From PoT sp049331405 (GTDB lineage Bacteria > Planctomycetota > Planctomycetia > Isosphaerales > Isosphaeraceae): a stretch of DNA of 64,000 nucleotides. Of this stretch, positions 1 through 8,951 are shown piece after piece (position 1 is the stretch's first letter; every line of letters starts with the position of its first letter). Position numbers and translations under genes: made by a program. A model generated the notes under the pieces. That model did no database searches. It was not told where the DNA came from and worked only from the letters and a program-made list of their open reading frames with translations. The DNA is taken from assembly GCF_049331405.1 (NCBI RefSeq), contig NZ_CP186274.1, positions 5,208,001-5,272,000 of the forward strand. Reading direction: 5' to 3'.

Positions 1-2416
1 GGGGGCTTCACGAACTCCGTCGTGGCCTTCGATCCCGTGGCCCAGAATTTCGCCGGAGGGCCCGTCTTCGGCATGGCGGTCGGGGGGGACTTCGGCACGA
101 GCGGAAACAACTCGACCCTGGGAGTCTACGGCGAGGATCAGGGAGCATTCGGTTTTTATTACAATTATGCAGTCGTCCTCGATTACGCCGGGGGCCAATT
201 CTGGACGACGGCACAGCTTGCCATACCTTCGGGCGTTTCGGGCTCGTTCCACTCGATCTCGGACCACGCGATGGCCTTCGGCGACCTCAATAATGACGGC
301 CTGCTCGACCTCTTCGCGAACTTCGGCTACACGCCCGACGATCAGGACGGTGCCCTGATCTTCTACGGCCACGGGGACGGCACCTTCGGCGTTCCCGACG
401 CTTCACAGAACTACGGCCCGGACCTCACCTTCCCCGTGCCCTCCAACGGCGGCCCGATGGCCCTGGGCGACCTCAATGGCGACGGGATCCTCGACGTCGT
501 CACGTCCGACTTCAACGGCGCCGCCTCCGACCCTGCCACTTCGAACCTCTACGTCTTCCAGCAGTCCGCCGTGGCCATCTGGATCGGACTCGACGGCAAT
601 CCCGCCTCGGCGAGCAGCCCGGGCCTTCCCGTCAACGGGCCCTTCAACGGCCGTACGTTCTGGGTGCCCCAGATCGCCATCGCGAACATCGTGGGTGGCG
701 CCAATCCCGACATCATCCTGGCGGAGTATCCGTACGACTCCGGCAGCGGTCAGACGCTCGTGTATATCAACCAAAATCAGGGCAACCAGCCGAACCAACT
801 CTCCCAGTTCGGAACCGGCGCCAACCAGTTCTTCTTCAACACCACGGCGAGCGGCTCCAAGACCAACAGCATGGCACTCGGGGACCTCAACAATGACGGC
901 CAGATCGATGTGGTCCTGGGCGACGCGGCCTACAACGCGGGCTCTCAATACGGAGGCGGGATCTGGACGCAACTCAACACATCCCGGACGGTCCTGACCA
1001 GCCCGTCGGTGTCGGCCGCGCTGGACAACACCTACGAGATCGACTTCAGCAACGTCCAGGCGGGCCAGGTCTCGGGCCAGGTCTACCTGGACGCCAACGG
1101 CAACAATGCGCTGAATGCGGCCGAGAAGGGCCTGCCGGATGTCCGGGTCTTCATCGACCTGAACAGCAACGGCGTGCTCGACCCGGGTGAGCCGGTCACG
1201 ACCACCGACCGCATCGGGTATTACAGCTTCGAGGATCTCGCGCCCGGCATCGCCGGCACGGTGCGTGCCCTCATCGGGGATTCGGCGGAAACCGAGGAGG
1301 TCGTCGGCGGGATCAGCTTCGTCGTGGGCCCCTTCGGCGCCCCTTTGCTCGCCAACGTCGCGGTCACCCCGCGATTGCTCGGGCCGGTGAGCGACGTCGC
1401 CGTCACGGCCGGGCAGACGCTGGGCGTAACCCTCGGCCTGGAGCCCGGCGTGCGCAGGATGCAGCCCGGCCGGCCCGGCATGCTGGTCTTCACGATCGAT
1501 CCCGGTGCACCCGCCGGCCTGGAGGTGGATCCGGCCACCGGGCGGCTCGTCTGGACCCCTGGCGTGTCGCAAACGCCCGGCAACTACCGGGTGACCGTGC
1601 GTGTGATCGATACGAAGGATCCCACGTATACTGACGCCCGGGCCTTCACGATCACCGTGCAGGCTCCGCACGTCACTCCGCCTCCGCCCCCGCCGACCCC
1701 TCCACCGCCCCCGCCGCCGCCCATCGATACCACGCCGCCGCAGGTGGTGAGCCTCGCGCGCTCCGGCTTCGGCTACGCACCGACCTTCCTCGTGCTGACC
1801 TTCAACGAGGCCCTGGATCCGGCCCGAGCCAGGGACGTCGGCAATTACGTGCTGACGACCTTCGCGGGCCGCCGGATCCCGATCGCCCTCGCCTTCTACG
1901 ACGCGGGCTCGACCACCGTCACGCTCGTTCCGGCGCGCCGCCTGCCCCTGGCCCTGCGCTACGTCCTGAAGGTCGACGGCTCGTCGGGCGGCCTGACGAG
2001 CCGGTCGGGCATCCCGCTCGACGGCCAGGCCGACGGGCGCGCGGGGGGACTATGCGGCCTCGATCGTCAGGTTCCGGGTCGCGCCCATCTCGACGCGATC
2101 CCCCGCGACGGGCACCGGCGGCCAGTCCCGCCCCGCCTGGTGGCTCGCGGTGCTCTCCCCCGCCGACGGCCTCCAGAACCGGCTCGCCCTCGCCGCACGG
2201 GGAGACCGGGCTGCCGCGGCGATCGCCCCCCAACTCCAGGCCTCGAGCCCCTCGGCCCGGGCCGTCCCAGCGGCCCAGGTCCACGCGGCCTCGTCGGGGC
2301 CGGCGGAGGCCGCCGAGGCCTTCTATCGCGACGAGGCGCTGGCACGGGCTTATCGCACCGCGGCCAGGCGCCCATGGCTCTCATTCGAGGCCGACGGCCT
2401 CTTCCCCATCGAGTGA
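1..2416 (+). CDS. Secreted FG-GAP / SdrD-B / Ig-like multidomain protein (5' end outside window, one frameshift)
   Basis: The frame is already open at base 1, so the true start lies upstream. FG-GAP/VCBS-type repeats with Asp-rich calcium loops (DLNNDGLLD, DLNGDGILD, DLNNDGQID) occupy roughly residues 80-310. A SdrD-B-like domain follows (about 350-440), then a putative-Ig (He_PIG) domain (about 490-550), a Pro-rich linker, and an SbsA-type Ig-like domain introduced by DTTPPQVVSL (about 575-680). This is a typical extracellular planctomycete architecture; no enzyme domain is seen. The frame breaks in a run of six G at 2043-2048: with five G the protein continues as GDYAASIVRFRV and ends at the TGA at 2414-2416. 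Family assignment is by motif and exact function is unknown. Confidence 0.75.
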
Positions 2417-2479
2417 GCTCAAGACGCGATATCTCACGTTGCCCGAAGCAATTTTCGAACCTCGACATCGGACGCAGGG

Positions 2480-2837
2480 AGGAGCGTAAGCAATTCCCCG
2501 CGTCCGAAATCGGGCAGCCCGGACCGGGGAGGCGGAGTGGTCGAGAACGCCACAAGACTGTCACGCACCATGACGGCACCCTCGCCGTGGGCGAGGTGGC
2601 GATCGAAGGGTCGGAGACGGTGGCGCATCTGTCGGGGTTCGGCGCGATCCGCGTGGTAAAGGTGGTCTCCCGAGACGGGGACGTTGAATACCGGGCGACG
2701 AACGATCCGGCAATGGACGAGCTGGCACGCTTGACGGTCGCGGAGCGGAGCTGGTCGACCGAGTCATATCGTCGGGCGCTAAAGCAATGCTGCGGTGTGG
2801 AGCGAGCTCAGGTGCGCTTGGCGAAGGGCCAGCGGAA
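2480..2837 (+). pseudogene. DDE transposase remnant (IS701/IS4-like C-terminal part)
   Basis: The frame reads GDVEYRATNDPAMDELARL, then SYRRALKQCCGVERAQVR and KGQRN. These match the conserved C-terminal region of a DDE transposase group common in planctomycetes, in which the catalytic Glu sits in the segment before CGVERAQ. There is no start codon or N-terminal half. The match stops exactly where the ISAs1 left inverted repeat begins at 2838, so the ISAs1 element appears to have inserted just after QRN. The rest of this transposase is not found on the other side of ISAs1. Non-functional relic. Confidence 0.6.
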
Positions 2838-4090
2838 CAGGGCGATTGCGCCACACTGGGCAATTTGGGAAGATGGCGTCATGACGCCCCGTGAATGGGA
2901 GGCTGAGGGCCGACCACCGGGACGGCGACCCGCGCATGGCCTCACCTCGCATGACCGACATCCCTTCGCCTCGCATCAGTGATCACTTCGCCTCCCTCAC
3001 CGACCCTCGCCGCGCCAGGGTCGTCCACCCCCTCATCAACATCGTCACCATCGCCCTCTGTGCCACCATCGCGGGGGCCGACGACTTCGTCGCCATGGCC
3101 GCATGGGCACAACGCCACAGGGCTTGGCTCGAGCGGTTCCTCGACCTCTCCGCCGGCATCCCCTCCCATGATCGCCTCAACATGATCTTCCGGAGGCTCA
3201 AGCCCGAGGAGTTCGAACGCTGCCTCCCGGCCTGGCTCGCCGCCCTGCACGGCACCGGCGGCGGCACACTCGTGGCCATCGACGGCAAGGCACTCCGCCG
3301 CAGCTTCGACAAGGCCACCGCCCGCTCGGCCCTCCATCCGGTCGGTGCCCGGGCCGTGTCGCAGGAGTTGAGCCTGGGCTGCGTCGCGGTGGATCGGAAG
3401 AGCGACGAGATCACCGCGATCCCCCGACTGCTCGAGCTCATCGAGCTGTCCGGGGCGATCGTCGCCATCGATGCCATGGGCTGTCAGACGGGGATCGCCG
3501 AGGCCATCGTGGAGGGGGGCGGCGACTATATCCTGGCCGTGAAGGAGGACCGGCCGACGTTGCATGAGGGCCTGATGGGCTTCTTCGCGGGCCACGCGGA
3601 GGACGACTTCGCCCGGGTCGCGGTGAGCCGCCACGAGACGGACGAGGAGGGGCACGGCCGCGCGGAGCGTCGGGCCTACTACGTGTGCGACATCCCGGCG
3701 GACCTGGCCGATGCGGAGCGTTGGCCTGGTGCAGGTCGGCGTGGCGATCAGCGACACGAAGGGAGGCGGGAGGTCGTGCGATGACGTGCGGTGCTATATC
3801 CTGAGCCGGCGGCTGAGCGCCCGGCGGTTCGGGACGCTGGTGCGGAGCCACTGGGGGATCGAGTCCATGCACTGGCAGCTGGATGTGGGCTTCGGCGAGG
3901 ACCAGAGCCGGGTGCGGAAGGATCATGCTTCGGCGAACCTGGGTGCATTGCGCCGGATGGGATTGAGCCTGCTGAAGAACGAGGCCGGCAACAAGCTCGG
4001 TGTCAAGAATAAGCGCCTGACGGCGGCGTGGGATACGGATTATCTACGCAAGGTTCTGTTCGGCATATAAGTTAAGGTGCAATCGCCCTG
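2838..4090 (+). mobile_element. ISAs1-family insertion sequence with both terminal inverted repeats
   Basis: The left end 2838-2852 (CAGGGCGATTGCGCC) and the right end 4076-4090 (GGTGCAATCGCCCTG) are inverted repeats matching at 14 of 15 positions. They bracket the ISAs1 transposase frames. The element is about 1,253 bp, normal for the family. I see no convincing target-site duplication, and the two flanks belong to different relics (an IS701-like fragment on the left, IS66 on the right), so flanking DNA was probably rearranged after insertion. Confidence 0.8.
2936..4070 (+). pseudogene. ISAs1-family transposase, one frameshift
   Basis: The N-terminal part reads MTDIPSPRISDHFASLTDPR and LINIVTIALCATIAGADDF, the hallmark of the DUF4338-like N domain of ISAs1 transposases. 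It is followed by the DDE core with VAIDGKALRRS and AIVAIDAMGCQ. The frame shifts near 3722-3730 (after DLADAERWPG); the C-terminal part continues one frame over from VQVGVAISDTKG through SHWGIESMHWQLDV to the stop at 4068-4070. HWGIE carries the catalytic Glu. The rejoined protein is about 377 residues, the usual length. Start chosen at the ATG at 2936; 2951 is an alternative. As written the gene is broken, but a sequencing error is possible. Confidence 0.8.
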
Positions 4091-5186
4091 GGAGGCACCC
4101 CGGCCCAGCGCCTGCCGGACACCCCACGGATTGGGCGGGCGTAGCCCAGGAAGGTGCCCAGGCCATCTCCCCGCCCCGGTACTTGTGCCACCAGTGGAAC
4201 AGCCGATTCGAGGCCGCGAGCAGATCCGCACCCACCGCCGATCCCTCGTCTTGGCGATCGATCATCGCCTGGAAATCCCGGCGAAGATGCGACCAGCAAT
4301 ATTGGTGTCGCTCAATCCAGTCGTAGCTGGGGAAGCGGTCGCTGATGACGACCTTCGCCTCGTCGGTCCCGAGGATCGAGCGGGCGACGTCGGCACTCCG
4401 ATTGTCGGCGATCGTGAAGGCTGTCAGGTCGCCGGCCTGGCCGACCCAGAGCCACGTCTTCTCGTTGGCCTCGGACCACGACGTCTCGTCGATGTGGGCC
4501 GAGGTAGCCGCCTTGATCGCGGCGGCCACCTCGGCGACCACTGGCTCCAGTACCTCGGCGGCGCGGCGCTCCAGTTTGGAGATCATTCCTAGCGAGACGT
4601 TCAGCCCGAACAGGTCGGAGGACAGCTGCTGGATCGGCCGCTTGGCGAGCCGGTACGACCCGGCGAACATGGCCAGGATCGCCCACAGGCGAGGGCCGAA
4701 GGGGCCGGTCGGGACTCCGGCGGGCAGCTCCGCCCGCGTCGCGGCCCCGCAGCACGAGCAAGTCAGCCGGTGGAGGCGGTACTCATCGACATCGGGGCGG
4801 ACCGGCGGGATCTCGGCGACTTGGTGCCGCGCCGGATCGGGGTCATCCCCTCGGAGCGCGGCGCCACAGCCCCCTCAATGCATCGGCTTGACCTCGAAGG
4901 TCTCCCGGATCTGGTCGGGCGGGACGAGCGCCCGGGTATGTCGCTTGTGACCGGGCTGGCCGCCACTCCTCCGCCCGGATGGCGGGGCCGGAGGTCGCCG
5001 TTTGACCTTCACGGCGGGCGGGTCCGTCGAGGGCGGCTTGGACGAGTTGGTGGAGTTCTGGTTGAGCCTCGCCTCCAGGTCTGCGATCCGATTCTCCAGG
5101 GAGGCGATGACAGCCAGGATGGCCGTCTGGGCTCCCGGCGGTACGGTGTTCCAGAACGATTCAGGGATCGAAGGGTGAGGGCTCAT
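4091..5186 (-). pseudogene. IS66-family transposase (TnpC) remnant, stop codon and truncated 3' end
   Basis: Read on the minus strand from 5186: an N-terminal leucine-rich coiled segment, then LNQNSTNSSKPPSTDPP and GGQPGHKRHTRAL, the standard IS66 TnpC start. The frame hits a TGA after FEVKPMH (codon 104), yet continues in the same frame with a zinc-ribbon-like stretch (LTCSCCGAATRAE), then the DDE core: AHIDETSWSEANEKTW, KVVISDRFPSYDW and YCWSHLRRDFQ. It shifts frame near FHWWHKYRGGEM and is cut by the ISAs1 right end at 4090, so the catalytic Glu region is gone. A dead copy. Confidence 0.8.
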
Positions 5187-5404
5187 ACAGGAGATTCTAC
5201 GAGCCTATAGCATCCGAAGTTCGAGCCCGTGAACGGCTACTTTCTATCTTATCGCTCGTAAAGAGACGGGGCAATACACCTATCTTGAACTCACAATTCC
5301 TCTTTGCATCGGGTAACATCAGCACAATACAGATTTGAAAGACCGTTTATTTTGCGGGGTCACACGCAGTCCCTGCCAAATGATCTCCGCGAACATCATG
5401 ATAG

Positions 5405-5808
5405 TACTATTTTGAGTTTCGAAATCGTGCATATGTCAATCTGATCTGGTGATGGCTCGGGGAGCCCAGATCGTCATGAGGATGTCGTCGGCCTGAAACT
5501 TGCCCCGTTCTCCCATCTCATCCGGATTCCGCGACCTTCGATAGGTTGTGCGCCGCGATCCCCCATCCGACCCACCGGCCCGGCCCATCCCATCCTCGCC
5601 CCGATATCGGCACCGTCTCAGCCCGAAATCCCACTTCAGCGAGTGGATCCGCCCCTCGATCCCCGCACGGAACCGATACCCACGGCGGAACCAACGCTCT
5701 TTCTCGAGCGCCCGGCGACCGGGCGGGGCCTTGCCCAAGTGCGGCAGGGCGACATGCCTCACGCCACGCTCCTGGGCCAGGCGTTGGTTCCCCGCCCAGG
5801 GCCAGCGC
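5405..5808 (-). pseudogene. ISNCY-type transposase C-terminal remnant
   Basis: On the minus strand the frame from about 5800 reads NQRLAQERGVRHVALPHLGK, then LEKERWFRRGYRFRAGIEGR and LKWDFGLRRCRYRGEDG. This is closely similar to the C-terminal end of the ISNCY-type transposase at 27130-28517. The N-terminal three quarters are missing and the frame shifts after EDGMGR. Nucleotide similarity extends through the 3' non-coding end to about 5405. It is a useful comparison copy: it lacks the single-base insertions that break the 27130 gene. Confidence 0.75.
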
Positions 5809-6455
5809 ACATTTAACTGTTCACAGAGAAGGAGTTTGTGCAAAACGTCTCCAGAAAGGGCTGCCCTTCAAGGGCTGTCCGAGCTGCTCGAATCATGCCC
5901 AGTGGGGTATCAGGTCCCGAAACCTGTAGGCTCGTCGGGTACGATCGGCGTGGGCAGGAAGCCATTCTCCAGGCGATTCAAAGCTTTTGTCGTCACTTCC
6001 AACTCATCAACAACAAAGTGTGCGATGGCCCTGTCTCAACGCCGCCGAGCGTCTCCTTATTGATGTCGCGGGGCGTATTATGCGGACGGAGTTGCCGGGA
6101 TGGGCCGAACGCGGCAGTGGAGGCCAGGGCCTTGCGTATCTCGCGCACCGAACTGATTGAAAGTCGTTCAGCCTATCCAGGCGATGGTTCGCATCCCTTC
6201 CCTGCCCTAACCATGAATCCGCTTTGTGCCTGTCGATGTCATGTTCGTCCGGCCGCGGTGCCATCCGGTTTCCTGCACGCCGACCGGGATCGGAGCCGAC
6301 AGGCCCGGAGTGCGGCCACCCTTGAATTGTCCTTCGCCGATCTCGAACCGATCGCCCCATTCGTTTCCAGGGACCGGCGATTGCCAAGGTCACCTTTCTG
6401 GCCTGAATCCAGCCCGCCCACGGCCTGACTCCCGCGAACCTACAGCCGCATCCGC

Positions 6456-6533
6456 CCGGTGCAACCGGAAAAACGGCTTTCACAAACGCTGTTTGCCCGA
6501 GGCGTGAACCTTCCGTTTTTCCCGTTGCACCGG
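6456..6533. repeat. 21-bp inverted repeat around a 36-nt loop
   Basis: Left arm 6456-6476 (CCGGTGCAACCGGAAAAACG plus G) and right arm 6513-6533 are inverted copies differing at one position. The loop is 6477-6512. No U-tract follows, so it is not a classical terminator. It could be a cruciform, a small non-autonomous element end pair or a recombination site. Confidence 0.6.
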
Positions 6534-6534
6534 G

Positions 6535-6559
6535 CACCGGCCCCGCGATGGGGCCGGTG
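6535..6559. repeat. Perfect 10-bp stem, 5-nt loop hairpin
   Basis: CACCGGCCCC at 6535-6544 pairs perfectly with GGGGCCGGTG at 6550-6559 around GCGAT. It lies directly after the larger inverted repeat and about 80 bp before the first small gene. It may be an attenuator or terminator of incoming transcription. Confidence 0.5.
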
Positions 6560-6640
6560 GGCCATGCCCGTCTTTGCGGCCGATTGGTCGCTCCCGTAAG
6601 GCCCGATGGTCGGGCTGAAATTCAAGGAAAGGAATAAGTT

Positions 6641-6913
6641 ATGGCATCACCGGCACACAAGATCCGCTTCGGCAACCTCTCGGTCACGATCTGGCGCAAC
6701 AGCAGCGAGAAGGGCGTCTGGTACTCGGTCAACCCCGGCCGCTCCTACAAGAAGGGCGACGATACCTGGAGGGAGACCGACAGCTTCGGATACGACGACA
6801 TCCTCTCCGTGTCCAAGCTCCTCGATCAGGCCCACAGCTGGATCGCCAAGCAGATGCAGGCCGATACGAAGTCGCGCAAGGCCCGCGAGGAGGCCAACAG
6901 CGGCGACGAGTGA
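6641..6913 (+). CDS. Small conserved hypothetical protein (90 aa), PC4-like fold suspected
   Basis: Starts at an ATG preceded by AAGGAAAGGA at a good distance. The protein reads IRFGNLSVTIWRN, WYSVNPGRSYKKGDDTW and FGYDDILSVSKLLDQAHSWI, then a charged tail. The pattern of four short strands followed by one helix, with Lys/Arg and aromatic residues, resembles small single-strand nucleic-acid-binding proteins of the PC4/YdbC type. That is inference from pattern only. I recall such proteins in planctomycete plasmids and prophages but cannot name a family. First gene of a + strand cluster of small genes. Confidence 0.7.
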   Translation: MASPAHKIRFGNLSVTIWRNSSEKGVWYSVNPGRSYKKGDDTWRETDSFGYDDILSVSKLLDQAHSWIAKQMQADTKSRKAREEANSGDE

Positions 6914-6920
6914 AGCCCTC

Positions 6921-6940
6921 GGGCGGGCTCCGGCCCGCCC
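6921..6940 (+). terminator. GC-rich intergenic hairpin (8-bp stem)
   Basis: GGGCGGGC at 6921-6928 pairs perfectly with GCCCGCCC at 6933-6940 around TCCG, 8 bp after the stop of the preceding gene. No U-tract. The same 8-bp stem recurs after the next gene at 7273-7294, suggesting a conserved punctuation or mRNA-processing element within this cluster. Confidence 0.5.
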
Positions 6941-6975
6941 GCCTCTCGGATCAACCTCATGTAGAAAGTTCTGAA

Positions 6976-7266
6976 ATGCGACCCATTGTCATCGAATTAA
7001 CCCGCGCCTTATTCCCCCTCGGCGAGGTCGTCATCACGGCCAACGCCCATGCCCGGCTGGACCCAGTTGACGTCAAGCACGGCCTGGGCCGCCACGCCCG
7101 GGGCGACTGGGGCGAGGTCTGCGAGGAAGACCGCGAGCTCAACGATCTATCGCTCAGGGAAGGTTCCCGCCTGCTGTCGGTGTACCGCTCGGGCGACGAG
7201 CGGTTCTGGATCATCACCGAATGGGACCGGTCGGTGACGACCGTCCTGCTGCCGCTCGACTATTGA
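6976..7266 (+). CDS. Small conserved plasmid/phage-type hypothetical protein (96 aa)
   Basis: The ATG at 6976 is chosen over the upstream in-frame GTG because the homologous core begins there. Key motifs are LFPLGEVVITANAHARL, GRHARGDWGEVCEEDRELND, LREGSRLLSVYR, FWIITEWDR and TTVLLPLDY. This pattern (GDWG, ED..N..SL..G.RLLS.Y, WIITE.DRS.T..LLP..Y) is one I recognise as a widespread plasmid- and phage-borne family of unknown function. Soluble, no signal peptide. It sits between two copies of the same GC hairpin. Confidence 0.75.
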   Translation: MRPIVIELTRALFPLGEVVITANAHARLDPVDVKHGLGRHARGDWGEVCEEDRELNDLSLREGSRLLSVYRSGDERFWIITEWDRSVTTVLLPLDY

Positions 7267-7272
7267 CCTACC

Positions 7273-7294
7273 GGGCGGGCGATCATGCCCGCCC
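7273..7294 (+). terminator. GC-rich intergenic hairpin (same 8-bp stem as 6921-6940)
   Basis: GGGCGGGC at 7273-7280 and GCCCGCCC at 7287-7294 form a perfect stem around GATCAT, starting 6 bp after the preceding stop codon and ending about 20 bp before the next ATG. Repetition of an identical stem with a different loop after successive genes argues for selection on structure. Confidence 0.5.
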
Positions 7295-7315
7295 TTCCAA
7301 CCGAAGGAGACTATC

Positions 7316-7504
7316 ATGAAGAAACAACGACACATCACCTACAAGGTTTGGCTCGAGATCGAGCGGTACGACGAGCGGACCGGCTCCGGGGAGTCGATGG
7401 ATGCCCCGGGCGCCTCGCTCGCCGGCTTCGGCGATTATGCCGAGGCGTGGGACTATGCCGAGCGGGTGGCAAGCCTCGCGCAGGCCATCCGCATCGAACC
7501 GTGA
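7316..7504 (+). CDS. Small hypothetical protein (62 aa)
   Basis: ATG at 7316 with the ribosome site GAAGGAGA 6 bp upstream. The protein begins MKKQRHITYKVWLEIERYDE and contains EAWDYAERVASLAQAIR. It is short and acidic, with a beta-strand-rich start and a helix at the end. Not recognised beyond being typical of small planctomycete plasmid genes. The next gene starts 11 bp after its stop, so the two are probably co-translated. Confidence 0.65.
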   Translation: MKKQRHITYKVWLEIERYDERTGSGESMDAPGASLAGFGDYAEAWDYAERVASLAQAIRIEP

Positions 7505-7515
7505 GGAGACGCGTC

Positions 7516-8100
7516 ATGGCTAAATACACCGTGCATGTTTACCGCGAGATGCGGCTCACTTTCGAAGGGATCGAGGCCGAATCCTCCGAGGCCGCGTCCC
7601 TCATCGCCCGCGATAGATCGACGGACGACGCCGACGACGTCGCCGACTGCGACGGGGAGGATCTCGCCGCCCTGGTGGACTTGGTCGGAGACGAGCATCA
7701 CGAGCATTCCCGCGTCTTCGATTTCGGGCCGGAGGTGCTGCGCAAGGCCGCCCCCGCATTGCTCGCGGCCTGCCGGATGGTCGTCGAGCGATGGGAACAA
7801 GGAGACCTCGCCGAGGCGGCCAGGGCCTGCCAAGACGCCATCGCCAGGGCCGCGGGCAGCAGCCCGCCCTGGGAGGACGAATCCTACTCCGTCCTGCTGC
7901 TCTACCCCGACTACGCCAACGAAACGGGCGCGGACACCTACTACGCCTTCGTGGAGGCCCCGGGCCCCGTCGCGGCCGTCGCCCTCGCCCGGCGTGACGC
8001 CGCCGCGGCGAAGGATGGCGAGCGGATCGAGCCGGAGGATCTTGCGGTGCTCCTGGTGACGCAGGGGCATCACGCAAGCGAGCCATTATTCAACGAGTAA
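7516..8100 (+). CDS. Hypothetical protein (194 aa)
   Basis: ATG at 7516 with GAGGAGA just upstream. The N-terminal part (KYTVHVYREMRLTFEGIEA, EAASLIARD, DCDGEDLAALVD) resembles short plasmid proteins I have seen in planctomycetes. The middle, VLRKAAPALLAACRMVVERWEQGDL, is helical. The C-terminal part (YSVLLLYPDYANETGADTYY and EAPGPVAAVALARRDAAA) looks like a small alpha/beta domain often seen as a stand-alone plasmid gene. So it may be a fusion of two small families. No catalytic motif. No function assigned. Confidence 0.7.
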   Translation: MAKYTVHVYREMRLTFEGIEAESSEAASLIARDRSTDDADDVADCDGEDLAALVDLVGDEHHEHSRVFDFGPEVLRKAAPALLAACRMVVERWEQGDLAEAARACQDAIARAAGSSPPWEDESYSVLLLYPDYANETGADTYYAFVEAPGPVAAVALARRDAAAAKDGERIEPEDLAVLLVTQGHHASEPLFNE

Positions 8101-8125
8101 CGCAGCCAAGGAGAGGAACCTTGCC

Positions 8126-8719
8126 ATGAAAATACAAGAAAATTTCAACACCCCCTGGAGTATGCGAATCGAGCGAGACGGCACCGAGGATATCGCCGTC
8201 ATCGTGGACGCGGGCGGCGACGAGCTCCTGCGCAGCCGCCCCTTCCGGCTGCCGGAGGACGACGAGCCGGTGCCGCCGGAGCTCGCCGCCATGCGGTTGA
8301 TCCTCGCCGCCCCGAAGCTGCTGGCCGCCCTCGAGGGCGTGATCGTTCATGCCGAGAGCAAGGCGCGCGGTCCGGAATCCCCCAAGGATTGCGCGGAGGA
8401 CGACGCCGAAGCCGGGCGGGCGTGGCGGCCCCTCGAGCGATCTACATTCGTCCTCGACGACGCCGAGGGGGCGAAACCGCATCCGGCACCGGCCGAGGCC
8501 GACATCCGGGCCCTGCTCGCGCGGCGTGGGCAGATCGCCGCCGTATGGAGGGTCGAAGACGTGCAGGCTATCCGCCCCGACCTGGACGACGGTCGGGCTT
8601 GGCAGGTGCTCGCCGCCGTCGAAGATCAGCTCGATGCCAGCCTGGGCATCACCTGGGATACGCTCAAGGACGCCGCCATCTGCCTATTCGGTGAGTCACC
8701 AGAAACCGATGAAGCGTGA
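8126..8719 (+). CDS. Hypothetical protein (197 aa)
   Basis: ATG at 8126, 25 bp after the previous stop, with the purine-rich GGAGAGGAA upstream. The N-terminus reads MKIQENFNTPWSMRIERDG and the central helix MRLILAAPKLLAALEGVI is a motif found in many phage and plasmid proteins of unknown function. A second half (ADIRALLARRGQIAAVWRVE, VQAIRPDL, AWQVLAAVEDQLDASLG) resembles short plasmid proteins with a RPDL..ddrAw.VL pattern. Probably two fused small domains. Soluble; no function assigned. Confidence 0.7.
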   Translation: MKIQENFNTPWSMRIERDGTEDIAVIVDAGGDELLRSRPFRLPEDDEPVPPELAAMRLILAAPKLLAALEGVIVHAESKARGPESPKDCAEDDAEAGRAWRPLERSTFVLDDAEGAKPHPAPAEADIRALLARRGQIAAVWRVEDVQAIRPDLDDGRAWQVLAAVEDQLDASLGITWDTLKDAAICLFGESPETDEA

Positions 8720-8729
8720 GGAGGGAGCC

Positions 8730-8942
8730 GTGGAAGCCATCGAAATCGCCACCGTCGAGCGGGAGGGCCGGACCTGCCGCATCGCCATCCACCATGACGA
8801 GGACGCGCCCGACCCGCTTGAGGAGGGGGCGACGCCAACCCGCGAGCGTGCCTGCCCGCGGATGCCGCATGCGGCGAGGATCCGCTGTTCAAGCGGTCGA
8901 GGGCATCCGATAACCGTTGCCAATTCCAATCATTTTAAATAG
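8730..8942 (+). CDS. Short hypothetical protein (70 aa), probably truncated
   Basis: A GTG at 8730 lies 5 bp after a strong GAGGAGGGA site and 10 bp after the previous stop. The first 35 residues (ATVEREGRTCRIAIHHDEDA, DPLEEG) resemble the start of a phage/plasmid family with a conserved [HY]DEDA..P.EEW signature. The rest (PRMPHAARIRCSSGRGHPI) does not look like a continuation of that family. I infer that the gene lost its 3' part when the DNA downstream was joined. Confidence 0.5.
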   Translation: MEAIEIATVEREGRTCRIAIHHDEDAPDPLEEGATPTRERACPRMPHAARIRCSSGRGHPITVANSNHFK

Positions 8943-8951
8943 TATTCATGA

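Larger units (their letters stand above)
5809..6640. other. Intergenic stretch without a recognisable gene
   Basis: About 830 bp between transposase debris and the small-gene cluster. Open frames exist on both strands, but none has a plausible ribosome site together with recognisable motifs. The only structured parts are the inverted repeat at 6456-6533, the GC hairpin at 6535-6559 and a short palindrome, GCCCGATGGTCGGGC, at 6601-6615 just ahead of the first small gene. The stretch probably holds the promoter region of the cluster. Confidence 0.5.

Noticed and set aside
403..1671. 422-codon minus-strand open frame opposite the FG-GAP protein
   Set aside because: Antisense shadow of a high-GC gene; no conserved motifs.
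4872..4880. TGA in the IS66 transposase as a selenocysteine or recoded codon
   Set aside because: No SECIS-like hairpin was seen, and the gene is also frameshifted and truncated, so simple decay explains it.
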